64,000 nucleotides of DNA, taken from the NCBI RefSeq assembly GCF_947179515.1, contig NC_067477.1:132927965-132991964 (forward strand), written 5' to 3'. Numbering within the stretch: the stretch's first letter is position 1; every line of letters starts with the position of its first letter. The notes under the pieces are model-generated. The model was not told the origin of the DNA. It saw only the letters and a program-made list of their open reading frames with translations, and made no database searches. The DNA is from Apodemus sylvaticus (Eukaryota; Chordata; Mammalia; Rodentia; Muridae). Both the position numbers and the translations under genes were made by a program. Shown piece after piece: positions 1-10,520 of the stretch.

Positions 1-113
1 TAGAAATGCACTAAATGTATCTAACTATCCTCAGCAGCACAGTGCCCTGCAGAATAAGCAACTGTTCTGCTCACCATCAGGCAGATGGATGGGAGTTCAC
101 TATTGCTGCTCAG

Positions 114-114
<1 letters not shown>

Positions 115-167
<53 letters not shown>
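115..167. repeat. (GA)n microsatellite
   Basis: About 26 uninterrupted GA units end in a short G run. It is a simple purine/pyrimidine tract and probably length-polymorphic. No SINE is visible next to it. Confidence 0.97.
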
Positions 168-169
<2 letters not shown>

Positions 170-491
170 ATCACACTGCGTATCATCAGCCTACAGAAAG
201 ATGAAAACAGAGTTTGATCTGTGCTGTGCTACATAGCCAGGGGGTTTATTTATACAAGCATCTTCGTGCTCTCAGAGCCTTAACTTCCCCATCTGTAAAC
301 TGCAGGCAACACAAAAACATTTTATCAAATGTTTTAAAGTCAGGGGTGCTGATATCCAAGATATGTGCTTAGTAAGCAGCGTTACACTGGAGTTCCCACT
401 AGAGAGCACTTCCATACAAACCTATACAAAAAGAACTTGGTAGTCACTTCTGACCATCAGAATGCTGTCCGCTGTGAGAAACAGAATTCAG

Positions 492-627
492 TGGGCCGGG
501 GTAGCACATACCTCACTTTCAGGATCTGAGGGTGGTGGATCACCAGTTTAAGGCCAGTCTGGGCTATATAATGAGATCTTGTCTCTCAGAAGCAATAAGA
601 AATAAAAGAAAACATCAATAGCAATAA

Positions 628-666
<39 letters not shown>
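492..666 (+). mobile_element. Old B1/B4-type SINE with (AAAT)n tail
   Basis: The SINE body (about 492-598) keeps the right-arm motif AAGGCCAGTCTGGGCTA and the GTCTCTCAGAA end typical of B1/B4. The A-rich tail has become an AAAT microsatellite (623-666). It is diverged, so the subfamily is uncertain. Confidence 0.65.
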
Positions 667-668
667 GG

Positions 669-1012
669 CAAAGCTGAAACAACCTCAAAAATAAATGAAT
701 AAGAAACTGGCAAAATGAGAAAGAAATTGTTCTGAGATGGCCTTCACCGTTTGAGAGCTCCCTGGACCTCTGCTGGTGGCTGTGCCTACTTAGTAAGAAA
801 TCTGGGGCAATCTGGAGGTACCACAGCTTACAGGGTTGGCTGAGGCATTGTTGTCAATGCCTTCTACCTCCCTGTTCTATATCTTCAATCTGTGTATTTT
901 ATCTCCAGATAGCACCCATTTCATGCTTGGCACAGCTCTAATGTGTGTGAAAACACCACATCCAATTGCAGAAGGGCTGGCTCCATGCTTGCCTTTTTTT
1001 TTTCTTTCCTTT
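669..1012. other. No feature recognised
   Basis: Mixed-composition sequence with no convincing ORF, SINE or LTR. A T/C-rich run at about 993-1012 leads into the next SINE. Confidence 0.5.
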
Positions 1013-1190
1013 TAGATTATTTCTTTTATTCCGCATGTGTAAGTGTTTTGTTTGTACGTATGTATGTGTACTGAGTGTGTGTCTGGTGCCCGTGGAGGTC
1101 AGAAGAGGGTGTCAGATCCCCTGGCACTGGACTTACAGATGGTTGTGGTTGGCCATGTAGACACTTAACCACTGAGCCATCACTCCAGAC
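1013..1190 (-). mobile_element. B3-type SINE
   Basis: Read on the minus strand it starts with the tRNA-derived head (GTCTGGAGTGATGGCTCAGTG at 1190-1170) and continues through the B3 body, CCCTCTTCTGACCTCCACGGGCACC. The A-rich 3' end lies at 1013. Box A and B remnants are inferred from family knowledge. Confidence 0.85.
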
Positions 1191-2442
1191 GACACCTTCT
1201 TAAGCAAGGGATACTTTCGAGAATCTCCCAGCCAACTCCTTCTTACCCCATTAATCAGAATTACCTCATGTGCTTGTGTTTGAGAAGGAAACACAATCAC
1301 TTAAATGTGTTGTTTCAATCAGGTGTGATTCCGGAAGCAGAGGCGATCTCCGTCACTGTGCTCGTTAGCGACACCTACAACCCACGTGTCCAGCTCCCTG
1401 TCTTCACTCAGGCCCATGAAGCTTCATGCCAAACTCTGCATATATAGAATGTAAACACTGGGCGCCCTGACTCAGAGAAGACACCGAGGAAATGTCCCCT
1501 GAAGCTGGGGACTGAGGGCTTGACCGAGGTGCCTGGGTCAGGTTCACGAGCACCGATGGTCAGGGAACAACAGTTGCAGGAGCCGCACCTGGCAAAAAGG
1601 TGAGGAACTCCCCATGTTCCACTGGCCCTCAGCTCCCAATTACGATTCCAGAATTATTAGCTTTGATTCTGTGAGAAAGGAACACATCAAAGCCAGAATC
1701 CTATGAATTAAAACGTTGACTAATCGAGCTAATTATAGTTCAGTCATCTGAATTTTCACACAATGAACTGAGTTCTCATGAAAGCCCTTTCTTAAGCAGG
1801 AAGCTTTGATGATGTAGCAGCTATTTATGTCCTAGAACCAATCCTCCTCGGTCTGGCCAGGGGCTCCTCACTGGGTGCCTTTTGCCAACTCAAACCTTGG
1901 ATAGATTCAGCTCCAGTTTCTTGAAAGCTAAGGCACGCGCTCCGTGGAGGCAGAGCTTATGAAGATGTTGGGAGCAAGATGCCCTCCCTTCCTCTGGGAA
2001 ATATCTGAGCAGCATGTCAGACGTCATTCTCATTTTCAATTTTATTCCAGATTTTCAAATCCTTGGGGAATTTACATAGCCTGATTATACTTCAGGGATC
2101 TTCTCCCTCAGCGTGTGCTAGCCATCAGCCTAGTATAATACAGTTTAATCACTGTTTAGATGTTCCTTGCTGAAGAGTTAGTAATATAGACTAGCCCTAA
2201 GTCTTTGATGAGCCAGGATGGTGAACTCTGGGTATAAAACAGCCTTTTCAAGAGGGAATTCATTTATTCTGAACACCAGTTGGGCACCAAGAAAAATGAT
2301 ACATTGAGGTACACCCTCTCCTACTGCCCTTGCAGGGACATTTGTTACATCTGAGGATAGTTTTTGTTGTCATAACTGCTGGCCAAGGTGAGGGCAAGCA
2401 GTTCTGGCACCTGTCATGTGCAACACACAGCCCACTTTCCCA
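1191..2442. other. Repeat-poor stretch, candidate conserved non-coding DNA
   Basis: No SINE, LTR or plausible exon is recognised over about 1.25 kb. The part at 1630-1760 is AT-rich and has inverted TCF/LEF-like 7-mers (CTTTGAT at 1661, ATCAAAG at 1686), another CTTTGAT at 1804, and TAAT cores. Regulatory function is inference only. Confidence 0.35.
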
Positions 2443-2566
2443 GGTTAAGCTAGAGGTAGTAGCCCACACCTGGCATGTCCACCCTCAGGAGATTGAGGCA
2501 GGGGGATTGCTTTGAGATCAAGGCTAGCCTGAGCTACACAGGATGACTTTTGTCTCATAAAACAAA
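2443..2566 (+). mobile_element. B4/B1-type SINE fragment
   Basis: Diverged right monomer with the motifs GGCATGTCCACCCTCAGGAG, TTGAGGCAGGGGGATTGC and AGCCTGAGCTACACAGGATGA, ending in an A-rich run (AAAACAAAACAG). Confidence 0.65.
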
Positions 2567-2644
2567 ACAGTCAACAACAACAGAATCCCACAACAAAGAA
2601 TTATCTAACCTAAATGTTGCTAGCGTCAGGGTTGAGAGCCAGGT

Positions 2645-2996
2645 TGTATTAATCACTTTCCTATTGCTGTTATGAAACAGTCTGACCAAGGCAGGCTGTG
2701 GCGTGAAGGGTTTATCCAGAGCTATGGTTGCGGAGGTGTGAGAGCCCTTCCCCCCGTCACAGGGGAAGCATGACAGTATGCAGGCACAGTGACCAGAGCA
2801 GGTGAGAACTCACATCTCAAACCACAAGCAGGAGAGACCAGGGCCTGAGGTTTGAAGCTCCAAGCTGACCCCCAGTGACACACTTCCTCCAGCAAGGCTA
2901 TACCTCTAAATCTTCCCCTAACAGTGTCCTCAACTCCAGAGCAATAATTCCGACGGCTGAGAATATGAAGGAATGTCTCATTCAAATCACCACACT
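2645..2996 (-). mobile_element. MaLR-type LTR, diverged
   Basis: On the plus strand it reads as an inverted MaLR LTR: the CTATTGCTGTTATGAAACAG start, the AAGGGTTTAT block, the CCAGTGACACACTTCCTCCA block and the CATTCAAATCACCACAC end. These landmarks recur in the better-preserved MaLR LTRs of this window. The exact subfamily is not assigned. Confidence 0.65.
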
Positions 2997-3182
2997 TACA
3001 TAAGGGGGGTGGTTTTTCACTTATGCTCACAAGTATATTCACTTAGATTCCCATTTATACTCACGTATTCAAAGTGACAGTATCGCTACCTGAGTGGTGT
3101 TACCTGCCAACAAGACCCATATTTGTGCAAACTGTTTTACACTTGGCATTTCTGAAAGAATGCTAATAATAAGTGGATTGAA

Positions 3183-3335
3183 GCCAAGCAGTGGTGGTGC
3201 ACAACTTTAAACCCAGCACCTGGGAGGCAGAGGCAGGAGGATCTCTGAGTTTGAGGCCAGCCAGGATTACAGAGTGAGTTCCAGGACAGCCAGAGCTACA
3301 CACGGGGAAACCCTGTCTCAAAAGGAAAAAAGAAA
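3183..3335 (+). mobile_element. B1 SINE
   Basis: Near-complete B1: GTGGTGGTGCACAACTTTAA, GGGAGGCAGAGGCAGGAGGA, GAGTTCCAGGACAGCCAGAG and ACCCTGTCTCAAAA, in order, followed by an A-rich tail. Confidence 0.93.
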
Positions 3336-3514
3336 GTAGGGTGAACAAAAGACGAACTTAGTCTGAAGTCTTCTGGAGGCTCGAGAGCACTTCTTCCTCC
3401 ACATGCTTAGTATGCTGGTCCTGGAACACAACTGAATCCGGTGACACCTCATTACAAATGTACACGCCAACTAGTGAAGCGGTCTCTCTGGGGACTATCA
3501 GAGAAGTAGTTATA

Positions 3515-3835
3515 AAGGCCATGGAGACAGCCCAGTTAGTAAGGTGCTTGCCACACAGGGTTAGGACATTAGTTTGGGTCCTTAGAACCTAGACCAAAGC
3601 CAGGTAAAGTGGCGGTCCGTCGCAGAGCTCTTTGGCCAGCCTGCCCAGCCAAGCCAGTCCAGTCCAGTGCAAGCAAGACCACATCTCTAGGGGACAGGGG
3701 TGAGCAAGACACCTGATATCAACCACTGGCCTGAACACACTTGTGCACGCACTCGTGCACGCACTGTGCACATGTGTACAACCACACCCAAACATACAGA
3801 CGCCCATACCAACACGAACATTTACATACACCCCA
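3515..3835 (+). mobile_element. RSINE/B4-like SINE, diverged
   Basis: The tRNA-like head (GGCCATGGAGACAGCCCAGT) is followed by a body ending in a GCAC/ACACAC-rich 3' region, as in the rodent SINEs whose 3' half carries ACACCTGATATCAACC-type sequence. Heavily diverged, with approximate borders. Confidence 0.5.
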
Positions 3836-4139
3836 CAATGTTTAATTTTTGTCAATGACACAAGCCTGTAGGCAAGTCTGTGGGGAATTTTTTTCTCCAT
3901 GAATGACTGACATGGGAGGGTTTCTTCTGAGGAGGCACAGAGGTCCTTGTGCTCACAGATAAGCAAGCACCAGGGAGCCTGGAGTGTTAACTACACAGGG
4001 CTGTTTCTTCAAAGGGAGGGATCGTAATCTGTTATCTGCTCAGAAGTGGTTGATAGCCTGGTGACCTTTGCTCTATCTGTGTGGCTGAGATGCCCACCCC
4101 GCCCCATAGTGAACTTGTTTTTCTCAGCCAATCTCTCAG

Positions 4140-4439
4140 AATCTCAGAATATATCTTTATAGAAGGTGTCCCATGGACTTTACAAAGCGTTTCCATACAG
4201 TCACGTCTGACCTTTATGTTCCTCCAGGAGATTTAACTAATCTGTATTGTGTACACGGATTGACTTACTTACCACCAGGAGAGTTTTCACCAAGTTGTGC
4301 TGTGCTTAAATATGCCCCAAATAAACTGCTTGGCTTGGCAGCAGTAAAGTGCTCCAGACTCCTGAAGTCAGAACCAGCCCCAGCTAAGCTTAGTACTGCT
4401 GAACGCTGCTGGCTGGAGTGGTTGCGGAGATCCCCGAAT
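4140..4439 (+). other. Possible LTR remnant, family unknown
   Basis: The sequence carries a polyadenylation hexamer in a CCCCAAATAAACTGC context (about 4315-4330) and lies directly upstream of an ORR1-like LTR. This resembles the 3' part of an ERV LTR, but I cannot name a family and no duplication was found. The 89-codon open frame at 4173-4442 has no recognisable domain and is not called as a gene. Confidence 0.25.
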
Positions 4440-4711
4440 TAGGCCACTGTGGATGGTGTCACCTCTGGGCACATGGTCCTGGATGTTAAAAACATAGGCT
4501 TAGCCACCCATGGAAAGTAAAGCAGGCAGCAGCACCCCTCCATAATCTCCGCTTCAGTCCCTGCCTCCGCGCTCCTACCCTTTTGAGTTTCTGCTTTGGT
4601 ATCCATCAGTGACGGACTGTGCCTTCAGACTTGTAAGCTAAATAAATCATTTGCTCTCCAAATTGCTTCTGGTTATGGCATTTATCACAGCAATAGGAAA
4701 CAAATCAACAC
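4440..4711 (+). mobile_element. ORR1-like MaLR LTR (3' two thirds)
   Basis: Landmarks in order: ACTGTGGATGGTGTCACCTC, GCAGCAGCACCCCTCCAT, GTAAGCTAAATAAATCATTT (poly(A) signal region) and TATCACAGCAATAGGAAAC. They match the ORR1 consensus order. It runs into a short CA repeat (4709-4727). Confidence 0.75.
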
Positions 4712-4787
4712 ACACACACACACACAGATTTTTAGAACATGATTAGCCATGTTTTAGTCCCTGTTTACTGAAAAGATTTGGGCTAAC

Positions 4788-4975
4788 TTTTCTTTTCCCT
4801 TTGTGTTTTTGAGATACAATCTCTTACCGCCCCCCGACACTGCCCTCCACTGCCCACTCTGCTCTGCCTCCCAGGGCCTAGGACTGTAAGCACATGCCGG
4901 CATGCTGGTGCTACATGTCGAACCCGGGGCCTTGCATGTGCTAGGAAAGGATTTGCCACTGAGCGACATTCCCAG
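4788..4975 (-). mobile_element. B4 SINE
   Basis: Inverted B4: the B1-like half (TGTGTTTTTGAGATACAATC to CCTAGGACTGTAAGCAC) is followed by the ID-like half (GGGGCCTTGCATGTGCTAGG, CACTGAGCGACATTCCCAG). A B2 has inserted just past its end. Confidence 0.8.
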
Positions 4976-4989
4976 GTTTGATTTCTTTT

Positions 4990-5173
4990 TTTTTTTTAAA
5001 GATTTATTTATTGATTATATGTAAGTACACTATAGCTGTCTTCAGACACTGCAGAAGAGGGTGTCAGAACTTATTATGGATGGTTGTAAGCCACCATGTG
5101 GTTGCTGGGATTTGAACTCAGGACCTTTGGGAGAACAGTCAGTGCTCTTAACTACTGAGCCATCTCTCCAGCC
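4990..5173 (-). mobile_element. B2 SINE with target-site duplication
   Basis: An inverted, well-preserved B2. The poly(A) side reads as T-run/AAAGATTTATTTATT at 4988-5010 and the tRNA head as GAGCCATCTCTCCAGCCC at 5157-5174. CCAGGTTTGATTTCTTTT occurs on both sides (about 4972-4989 and 5175-5192), a clear L1-type target duplication. B2 is Pol III-transcribed; this copy's activity is unknown. Confidence 0.95.
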
Positions 5174-5192
5174 CCCAGGTTTGATTTCTTTT

Positions 5193-5602
5193 ATGACGTA
5201 ATAATATATACAAGAAATTCTAAAACCATGCCACACATAAGTACAAATGAAGTGTTCTTGTTATTAAGCCCAGTGGTTGCCAATGCGTGTTTAAGTGCAC
5301 TGTGAAGCCTTGGTCTACTTGGTTTGTTTCTCGTGTCTCATGACGTATTTGGAATTGAAATCAATTTTGCCTTTTCGACACTCTTGTGATTATAAAGACC
5401 TTCTATTTCATTTTGGCCTTTAGAATAGAGGTCATTTTTTGAGTTTTTAAAATGGGTACATGCACATAATTCTAAAAGCCCCATAATAGTGTTAAAAGAC
5501 TAATGAGGCAGGGACAGAGAGTGGGGACCCCAGAGGCTGGGGCTGGAGTCTGAAGCCAGCCTGGGTTACATGCCTCAGCTTTAGGAGAGAGGGAAAAAGA
5601 AA
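5193..5602. other. Unassigned flank of the CA tract
   Basis: No gene seen. The last 90 bases (about 5505-5595) resemble a decayed B1/B4 right arm (GAAGCCAGCCTGGGTTACAT), which would explain the CA-rich tract as an expanded SINE tail. Confidence 0.35.
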
Positions 5603-6640
5603 GGCGCGCGCGCGTGCGCGCACACACACACATAGACACACACACAGACATAGACATATACATACACAGACACATACAGACACACACACAGACACACAGA
5701 CACAGACACATACACTCACACACAGACACACACACAGACATAGACATATAAATACACAGACACATACAGACACACACACAGACACACACAGAGACACATA
5801 CACACAGACACACATACAGACACACACACAGACACACACACACAGACACATGCACACAGACACACACACAGATACATACACACAGACACATACACACACA
5901 TAGACACACACAGACATAGACATATACATACACAGACACATACAGACACACACACAGACACACACCCACAGACACCTATACACAGACACACACACAGACA
6001 CATACACACAGACACACATACAGATACACATACACACACAGACACACACATAGACACACACACAGACATAGACACATACTTACATAGACACACACACAGA
6101 GACACACACACACAGACATACACACAGACATACACACAGACACACACATAGACACACAGACACATACACACACAGACACACACAGGCATAGACATATACA
6201 TACACAGACACACACAGACACACGCACAGACACACACACACAGACATACACACAGACACACACACAGATACACATACACACACAGACACATACACAGACA
6301 CACAAACACAGACACACACAGACACACACAGAGATACATACACACAGACAGACACACACAGACACACAGACAGACACACACACAGATACACATACACACA
6401 CACAGACACACAAACAGACACACACACAGACATACACACAGACACACAAACACAGACACACACACAGACATAGACACATACTCACACAGACACACAGACA
6501 GACACACACACATAGACACACAGACACATACACACACAGACACATACACAGACACACAGACACACACAGACACACACAGACACAGACACACAGACACACA
6601 GACGTACACACAGACATACACAGACACACAGACACAGAGA
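5603..6640. repeat. 1-kb compound CA/CAGA/CATA microsatellite
   Basis: It begins with a short CG/GTGCGCG run (5603-5620), then about 1 kb of CA units broken at irregular intervals by GACA and TACA. Several higher-order blocks recur (for example ACAGACATAGACATATA near 5645, 5730 and 5911), so it has grown by block duplication as well as slippage. The minus strand is open in three frames because TGTGTG has no stop codon; these are not genes. Alternating purine/pyrimidine sequence of this kind can adopt Z-DNA. Confidence 0.97.
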
Positions 6641-6644
6641 GTGG

Positions 6645-7344
6645 GAAGAGGAAGGGAGGAAATTCAATAGTCTCTCTTCTTTACACATTGTCATAATTTA
6701 AACATTATGTACAAATTATTTCCTACGCTACCAGCACCTGATCCTTGAATCTTCAGAGCCCATATAGACGAGTAAGAAGGAAACTGGCTCTGCACAGTGG
6801 CCTTCCGACCTCCACGCTTGAGCAGTTGGCACGTGCACTCCCTGCCCCCGTCCCCCACAGGATGCAAACACACAAAAATAAATAAAGGCAGATGCATCAT
6901 TTTCCAATAACAGTAAAGGAGAATTCAGCACTCCAGCTCTCTCATTTTTCTCCTTAATTCTTTTAATAAAATTCATAGTTTTTGCTAAATCAGCACCTAG
7001 TGTTTACAAATGTGAACTACACGGACCATTTGTAGGGCACTGCGATTAAATGTGTTACCGCTTTGCATATCCTGAAGTTAATAATTATCATGGTTTTCAT
7101 TAGTGGCTACTTTAGATTTCTTCCTTTGCAGTCACCTTTGGCCAAAAATACCGTACTTGTGACCTGATTTCTCTTTGCAAAGGCCAAATTTAGCTGACAT
7201 TCTGAGATTTCAGCCCCTGGATGCCATCTAGCATTTTGAAAATGCTGTGGCCTAGAGGCATAGTCCATTTCCCATGATTAACTTTATTTCCCCCAATGGG
7301 TCATTATTCAGTCAGAAGCTCCATTTAACCTGAACACTGAACGG
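6645..7344. other. Repeat-poor stretch, candidate regulatory DNA
   Basis: No SINE or LTR recognised. Between 7010 and 7320 it carries a TTTGCATAT octamer-like site (7062), GTTAATAATTATC (7077-7089, close to an HNF1 palindrome) and TTTGCAAAGGCCA (7174-7186, DR1/HNF4-like). Function is inference from motifs. Confidence 0.35.
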
Positions 7345-7446
7345 TAGCCAGGTAAGTTGATGTGCAGCTATAGTCCCAGCCACTTACAGGCAGGAGGATT
7401 ACTTGACCCTGGGAGGTCAGGGATGGACTGGGCAACACAAGACAAA
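7345..7446 (+). mobile_element. Ancient B1/B4-like SINE fragment
   Basis: GTAGCCAGGTAAGTTGATGT, TAGTCCCAGCCACTTACAGG, CAGGAGGATTACTTGACCCT and GACTGGGCAACACAAGAC follow a 7SL-SINE right arm, strongly diverged. Confidence 0.55.
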
Positions 7447-8979
7447 AACATATCAAACCTATTAATCCAAACACATGCACGGTCGGCAGAGAGTCTCCGC
7501 AGAAGGGATGCTCTCGCAAAGCGCCCTGACTGAGACAACTTAAGCTCTGTGCTTTGCCGGGAATGTTTAATCACAGGAGCTTCCGGGTGGAAACTGGTGT
7601 TAGCCCGCTAAGCCTGTGTCTGTCTGTTCCTTTGGAGCAGAGGAAGGTAGAATTTCTTCTCACCCAACATTGAGGCACAAAGAATAGAAACAAAGCAATC
7701 TCCCTCGTCAGATTGCGAATCACCCAGACCTTCCCCAAACCTAAGGACTCCCACTTCAGGGAACTGGAGGTAGGCACAGATACTGAAACCCCCTGGGTAC
7801 CATTTCCAAAAGTTCCTCCTTGGCTTTCTGGACAATTCTGCTCACTTCTCAATGTACAGCACATGACACCTCCCCACACACATTCTGAATCCACAGACCT
7901 TAGTTTTATAGTTAGAAATATAGGAATCCCTGAGACAGGTGGACTAGGAGGTATGCATGCCTAGACACCTTCCCAGGGACACGGGGCTCACGTTAATCCT
8001 TAACTAGGTCCTCAGTTCTCTGAGCTCACGGATGGTCTGCTGCAGGTTAGGGGGGGGGGGGGGGTAGGGGCAGGTGGCCTTGGGAAAGCTGACCTAGGAT
8101 TAAAAGTTAATTGTGCTCAGTTTTCAAATTAGATCATTGTAGGCAGATGGCTATGAATTTTAATGTGACTGCGTATTTAAATATTTGAGGAGATTTAAAC
8201 TCTAGCATTCACCAACTGGGCAATTGATGGACTCACATTTCAGCTTTAGTTCTAACTCAGGACAAGTGGAATTACAGGGCTAGGAAAACTCTACCAGTCA
8301 TCCACAGTTGTAAAAAAAACAAAACAAAAACACGCCTAAAGCCAACCAAAGCGGTAGGGATCCCAACATGCTTTTAAAAGCTTCTCGTGCAAGCTATTCC
8401 ATCATTGTCTTCCTTGGGAGTGAGTTCTGCTGCTCCACTTTCCATTCAGGTAGTCTCTGCTCTTGTTTCTGTCTGTCTGTCCTCTGTGCTCCACGCAGCT
8501 GGACAGACAGAGAAGCCTCCTGCCTTCCACCCCATAGTCCTAACAGATTCAGGTCTTGGCATCTGCATGAGGCTGCCATCTTGTCTCATGCAGTCAAGCA
8601 AGTCAGATGAGGCACACCAGTAGGGAGACACAGAGGAAAGAAAGGGAACTTGGGGTAGGGGGTCTTGGGGTACAGGGTTCCTATATTAGGAGTAGGATTC
8701 CAGGCTGGAAGGAACTAAACCCAAACTCACAGAAATGCTCAGGTTATTTAAAAACCCAACACTCAGACATAAGAAACCAGGACAAGCATTGGCACTAAGT
8801 CTACTGTGTGGGTAGTGATATTTAGCAAGAGAGACCCCAAGCAGCAGCAATGATGCATGAAGCAGAGGCAGCACAGCTATAGTTCAGGAAGACCAGAGAA
8901 TCCACGGGATGTATCTGCAAGTGAGTGAGGGCACAGAGAAGGTCTATTTATTTATTTATTGAAAAAATGGTAAGAGTAA
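7447..8979. other. Mostly unique sequence
   Basis: No gene or clear mobile element over 1.5 kb. It holds a 15-base G run at 8050-8064 and a TTTA run at 8946-8960. The open frames at 7713-7964 and 8368-8623 lack recognisable domains, and opposing frames overlap them. Confidence 0.45.
8050..8064 (+). repeat. G15 homopolymer
   Basis: Fifteen consecutive G residues followed by TAGGGG. It is capable of G-quadruplex formation and likely unstable in length. Confidence 0.95.
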
Positions 8980-9049
8980 TGTCCTAGTCACTGTTCTATT
9001 GCTGTGAAGAGACACCATGATCAAGGCAAATCTAATAAAAGAAAGCATC

Positions 9050-9341
9050 TGTGGTGGTTTGAGTATGCCTAGACCAGGGAGTGGCACTATTTTGGAGGTG
9101 TGGCCTTGTTGGAGTAGGTGCGTTACTGTGGGCATGGGCTCAACCTAGTTGCCTGGAAGGAGTCTTCTCCTGTCTGCCTTAAGATGAAGATGTAGAACTC
9201 TCAGCGCTGCCTACCTGGATGCGATCACGTTCTCTCCTTGATGATAATGGACTGAACCTGTGAGCCAGAAGTTACATGTCCTTTATAAGAGTTGCTTTGG
9301 TCATGGTGTCTGTTCACAGCAGTAAAACCCTAACTAAGACA
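9050..9341 (+). mobile_element. MT-class LTR inserted in an older MaLR
   Basis: Begins TGTGGTGGTTTGAGTATGCC and ends GTTCACAGCAGTAAAACCCT then AACTAAGACA, the hallmark ends of MTA/MTB LTRs. GCATC precedes it (9045-9049) and GCATT follows it (9342-9346), a 5-bp duplication with one change. It is a solo LTR in opposite orientation to its host. Family knowledge: MT LTRs are promoters in mouse oocytes; nothing here shows activity. Confidence 0.92.
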
Positions 9342-9357
9342 GCATTGCATTGGGAGC

Positions 9358-10227
9358 TGAGGTGGAAACTTCTGGTTCCTTGGGAAAGTCAGTTATGTCA
9401 AAGAACGTTGCCCCGAAGCAGACACAGGTGAAAGGATGTCTTGCTAGAGCAAGCGTGTGAAAGGACATGTGATGGAGGATTCTTTGCTAAAGACACACGT
9501 GTAGTGGTTCACCTTACATTGCGTTGTGGTGCTCTATTAGTTATAACTTCAAAGAGAGAAACACACCCAAAAACTTTTTTGGTGGTGTTCTGGCAGCTTT
9601 TTGCCGCTTCTGCGGACTAGGGCCTTCGGCAGCATGGTGTCAGATGATATGGATTCATGTGGGGTTTTGCTAAGACAGATTCATGTGGTGAGGCAAGACC
9701 CATAGGAGGGCGCATGATGTCTGGAGTGGGTATAAATAGGACCCAGAGGACAGTGACATAGAGGACAGGCTTGCATAGCTAGCTTTGCAAGGTTTGTTGG
9801 TTTTGAGTCTTCGTCTTTGCTGATCTTCACTTTATTAAGAGAGGCACATCAAAGAGCTTCTCCTGGTATCCCTGTTGGTCCCAATGGCTCCTGATGACTC
9901 ATGCTGATTCAGCGGAGGCCTGGCAGTCCCTGCTAGGTTGTGCTACCACTGCTGATTCATGTTTGCATCCCGACACTACTGAACAGGACTGCTGGTGTGT
10001 TTGTGAGGTGTTTATGAGTGGTTCGAGCTGCCGCTGCTGACCTGTGAACCAAACTGCTAATTTCCTGACAGCGCAGATGGAATTTGCTTCAAAGAACCAT
10101 TTCTAAACAGGTCCACTTCCCCCATATCCTAATAACCTTTCTTTTCCACTACCTCTGGTGGGTGCTGTGCTAAAGGGAGATTAAAGCATCTACAGATTAA
10201 AATTTACTATTAAAAATTTAAGCAACA
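9358..10227 (+). mobile_element. 870-bp ERV LTR inserted in an older MaLR
   Basis: Starts TGAGGTGG and ends GCAACA. It is flanked on both sides by GGGAGC (9352-9357 and 10228-10233), a perfect 6-bp duplication. A TATAAATA box lies at 9731-9738. The 6-bp duplication suggests a class II (ERVK-type) insertion, although the interior resembles MT2/ERVL-like LTRs to my eye, so the family stays open. The plus orientation comes from the TATA box. Confidence 0.7.
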
Positions 10228-10310
10228 GGGAGCTTTCTTAGAGTTTCAGAGTTTCAGTTCCTTATCATTATGGTGGGGAACACGGTGGCATGCGTGTTGC
10301 TAGAGCAGTA

Positions 10311-10312
<2 letters not shown>

Positions 10313-10348
<36 letters not shown>
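10313..10348. repeat. (GA)n microsatellite
   Basis: Eighteen GA units inside the MaLR LTR, probably expanded from the purine-rich GAGAGAG segment normal to that LTR. Confidence 0.95.
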
Positions 10349-10349
<1 letters not shown>

Positions 10350-10520
10350 ATCTGGAGTGGGTGTTTGAAACCTTAAAGCCCACTCCCAGTGACACATCTC
10401 CTACGATAGGCCACACCTCCTATCCTTCCCAGACAGTTCCACTGTCTGGTGACTAACCATTCAAATATGAGTTGGGAGGGGGGTGGAGGCTGCAGCATTT
10501 TCATTCAAAGTAACTCAGCC

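Larger units (their letters stand above)
8980..10520 (-). mobile_element. MT-class MaLR LTR, split by two later LTRs
   Basis: Host segments are 8980-9049, 9342-9357 and 10228 to about 10520. On the plus strand the first reads TGTCCTAGTCACTGTTCTAT; the last carries TTTCAGAGTTTCAGTTC, TTATCATTATGGTGG, AAAGCCCACTCCCAGTGACA and CACACCTCCTATCC. This is the same order as the intact minus-strand copy at 40667-41060. Removing the two inserts and one copy of each target duplication restores a continuous LTR. A GA repeat (10313-10348) has expanded inside it. Confidence 0.8.

Noticed and set aside
5472..6694. Long overlapping minus-strand open frames of Cys/Val/Ser (up to 303 codons)
   Set aside because: They are translations of the CA repeat, open in three frames at once; composition and overlap exclude real proteins.
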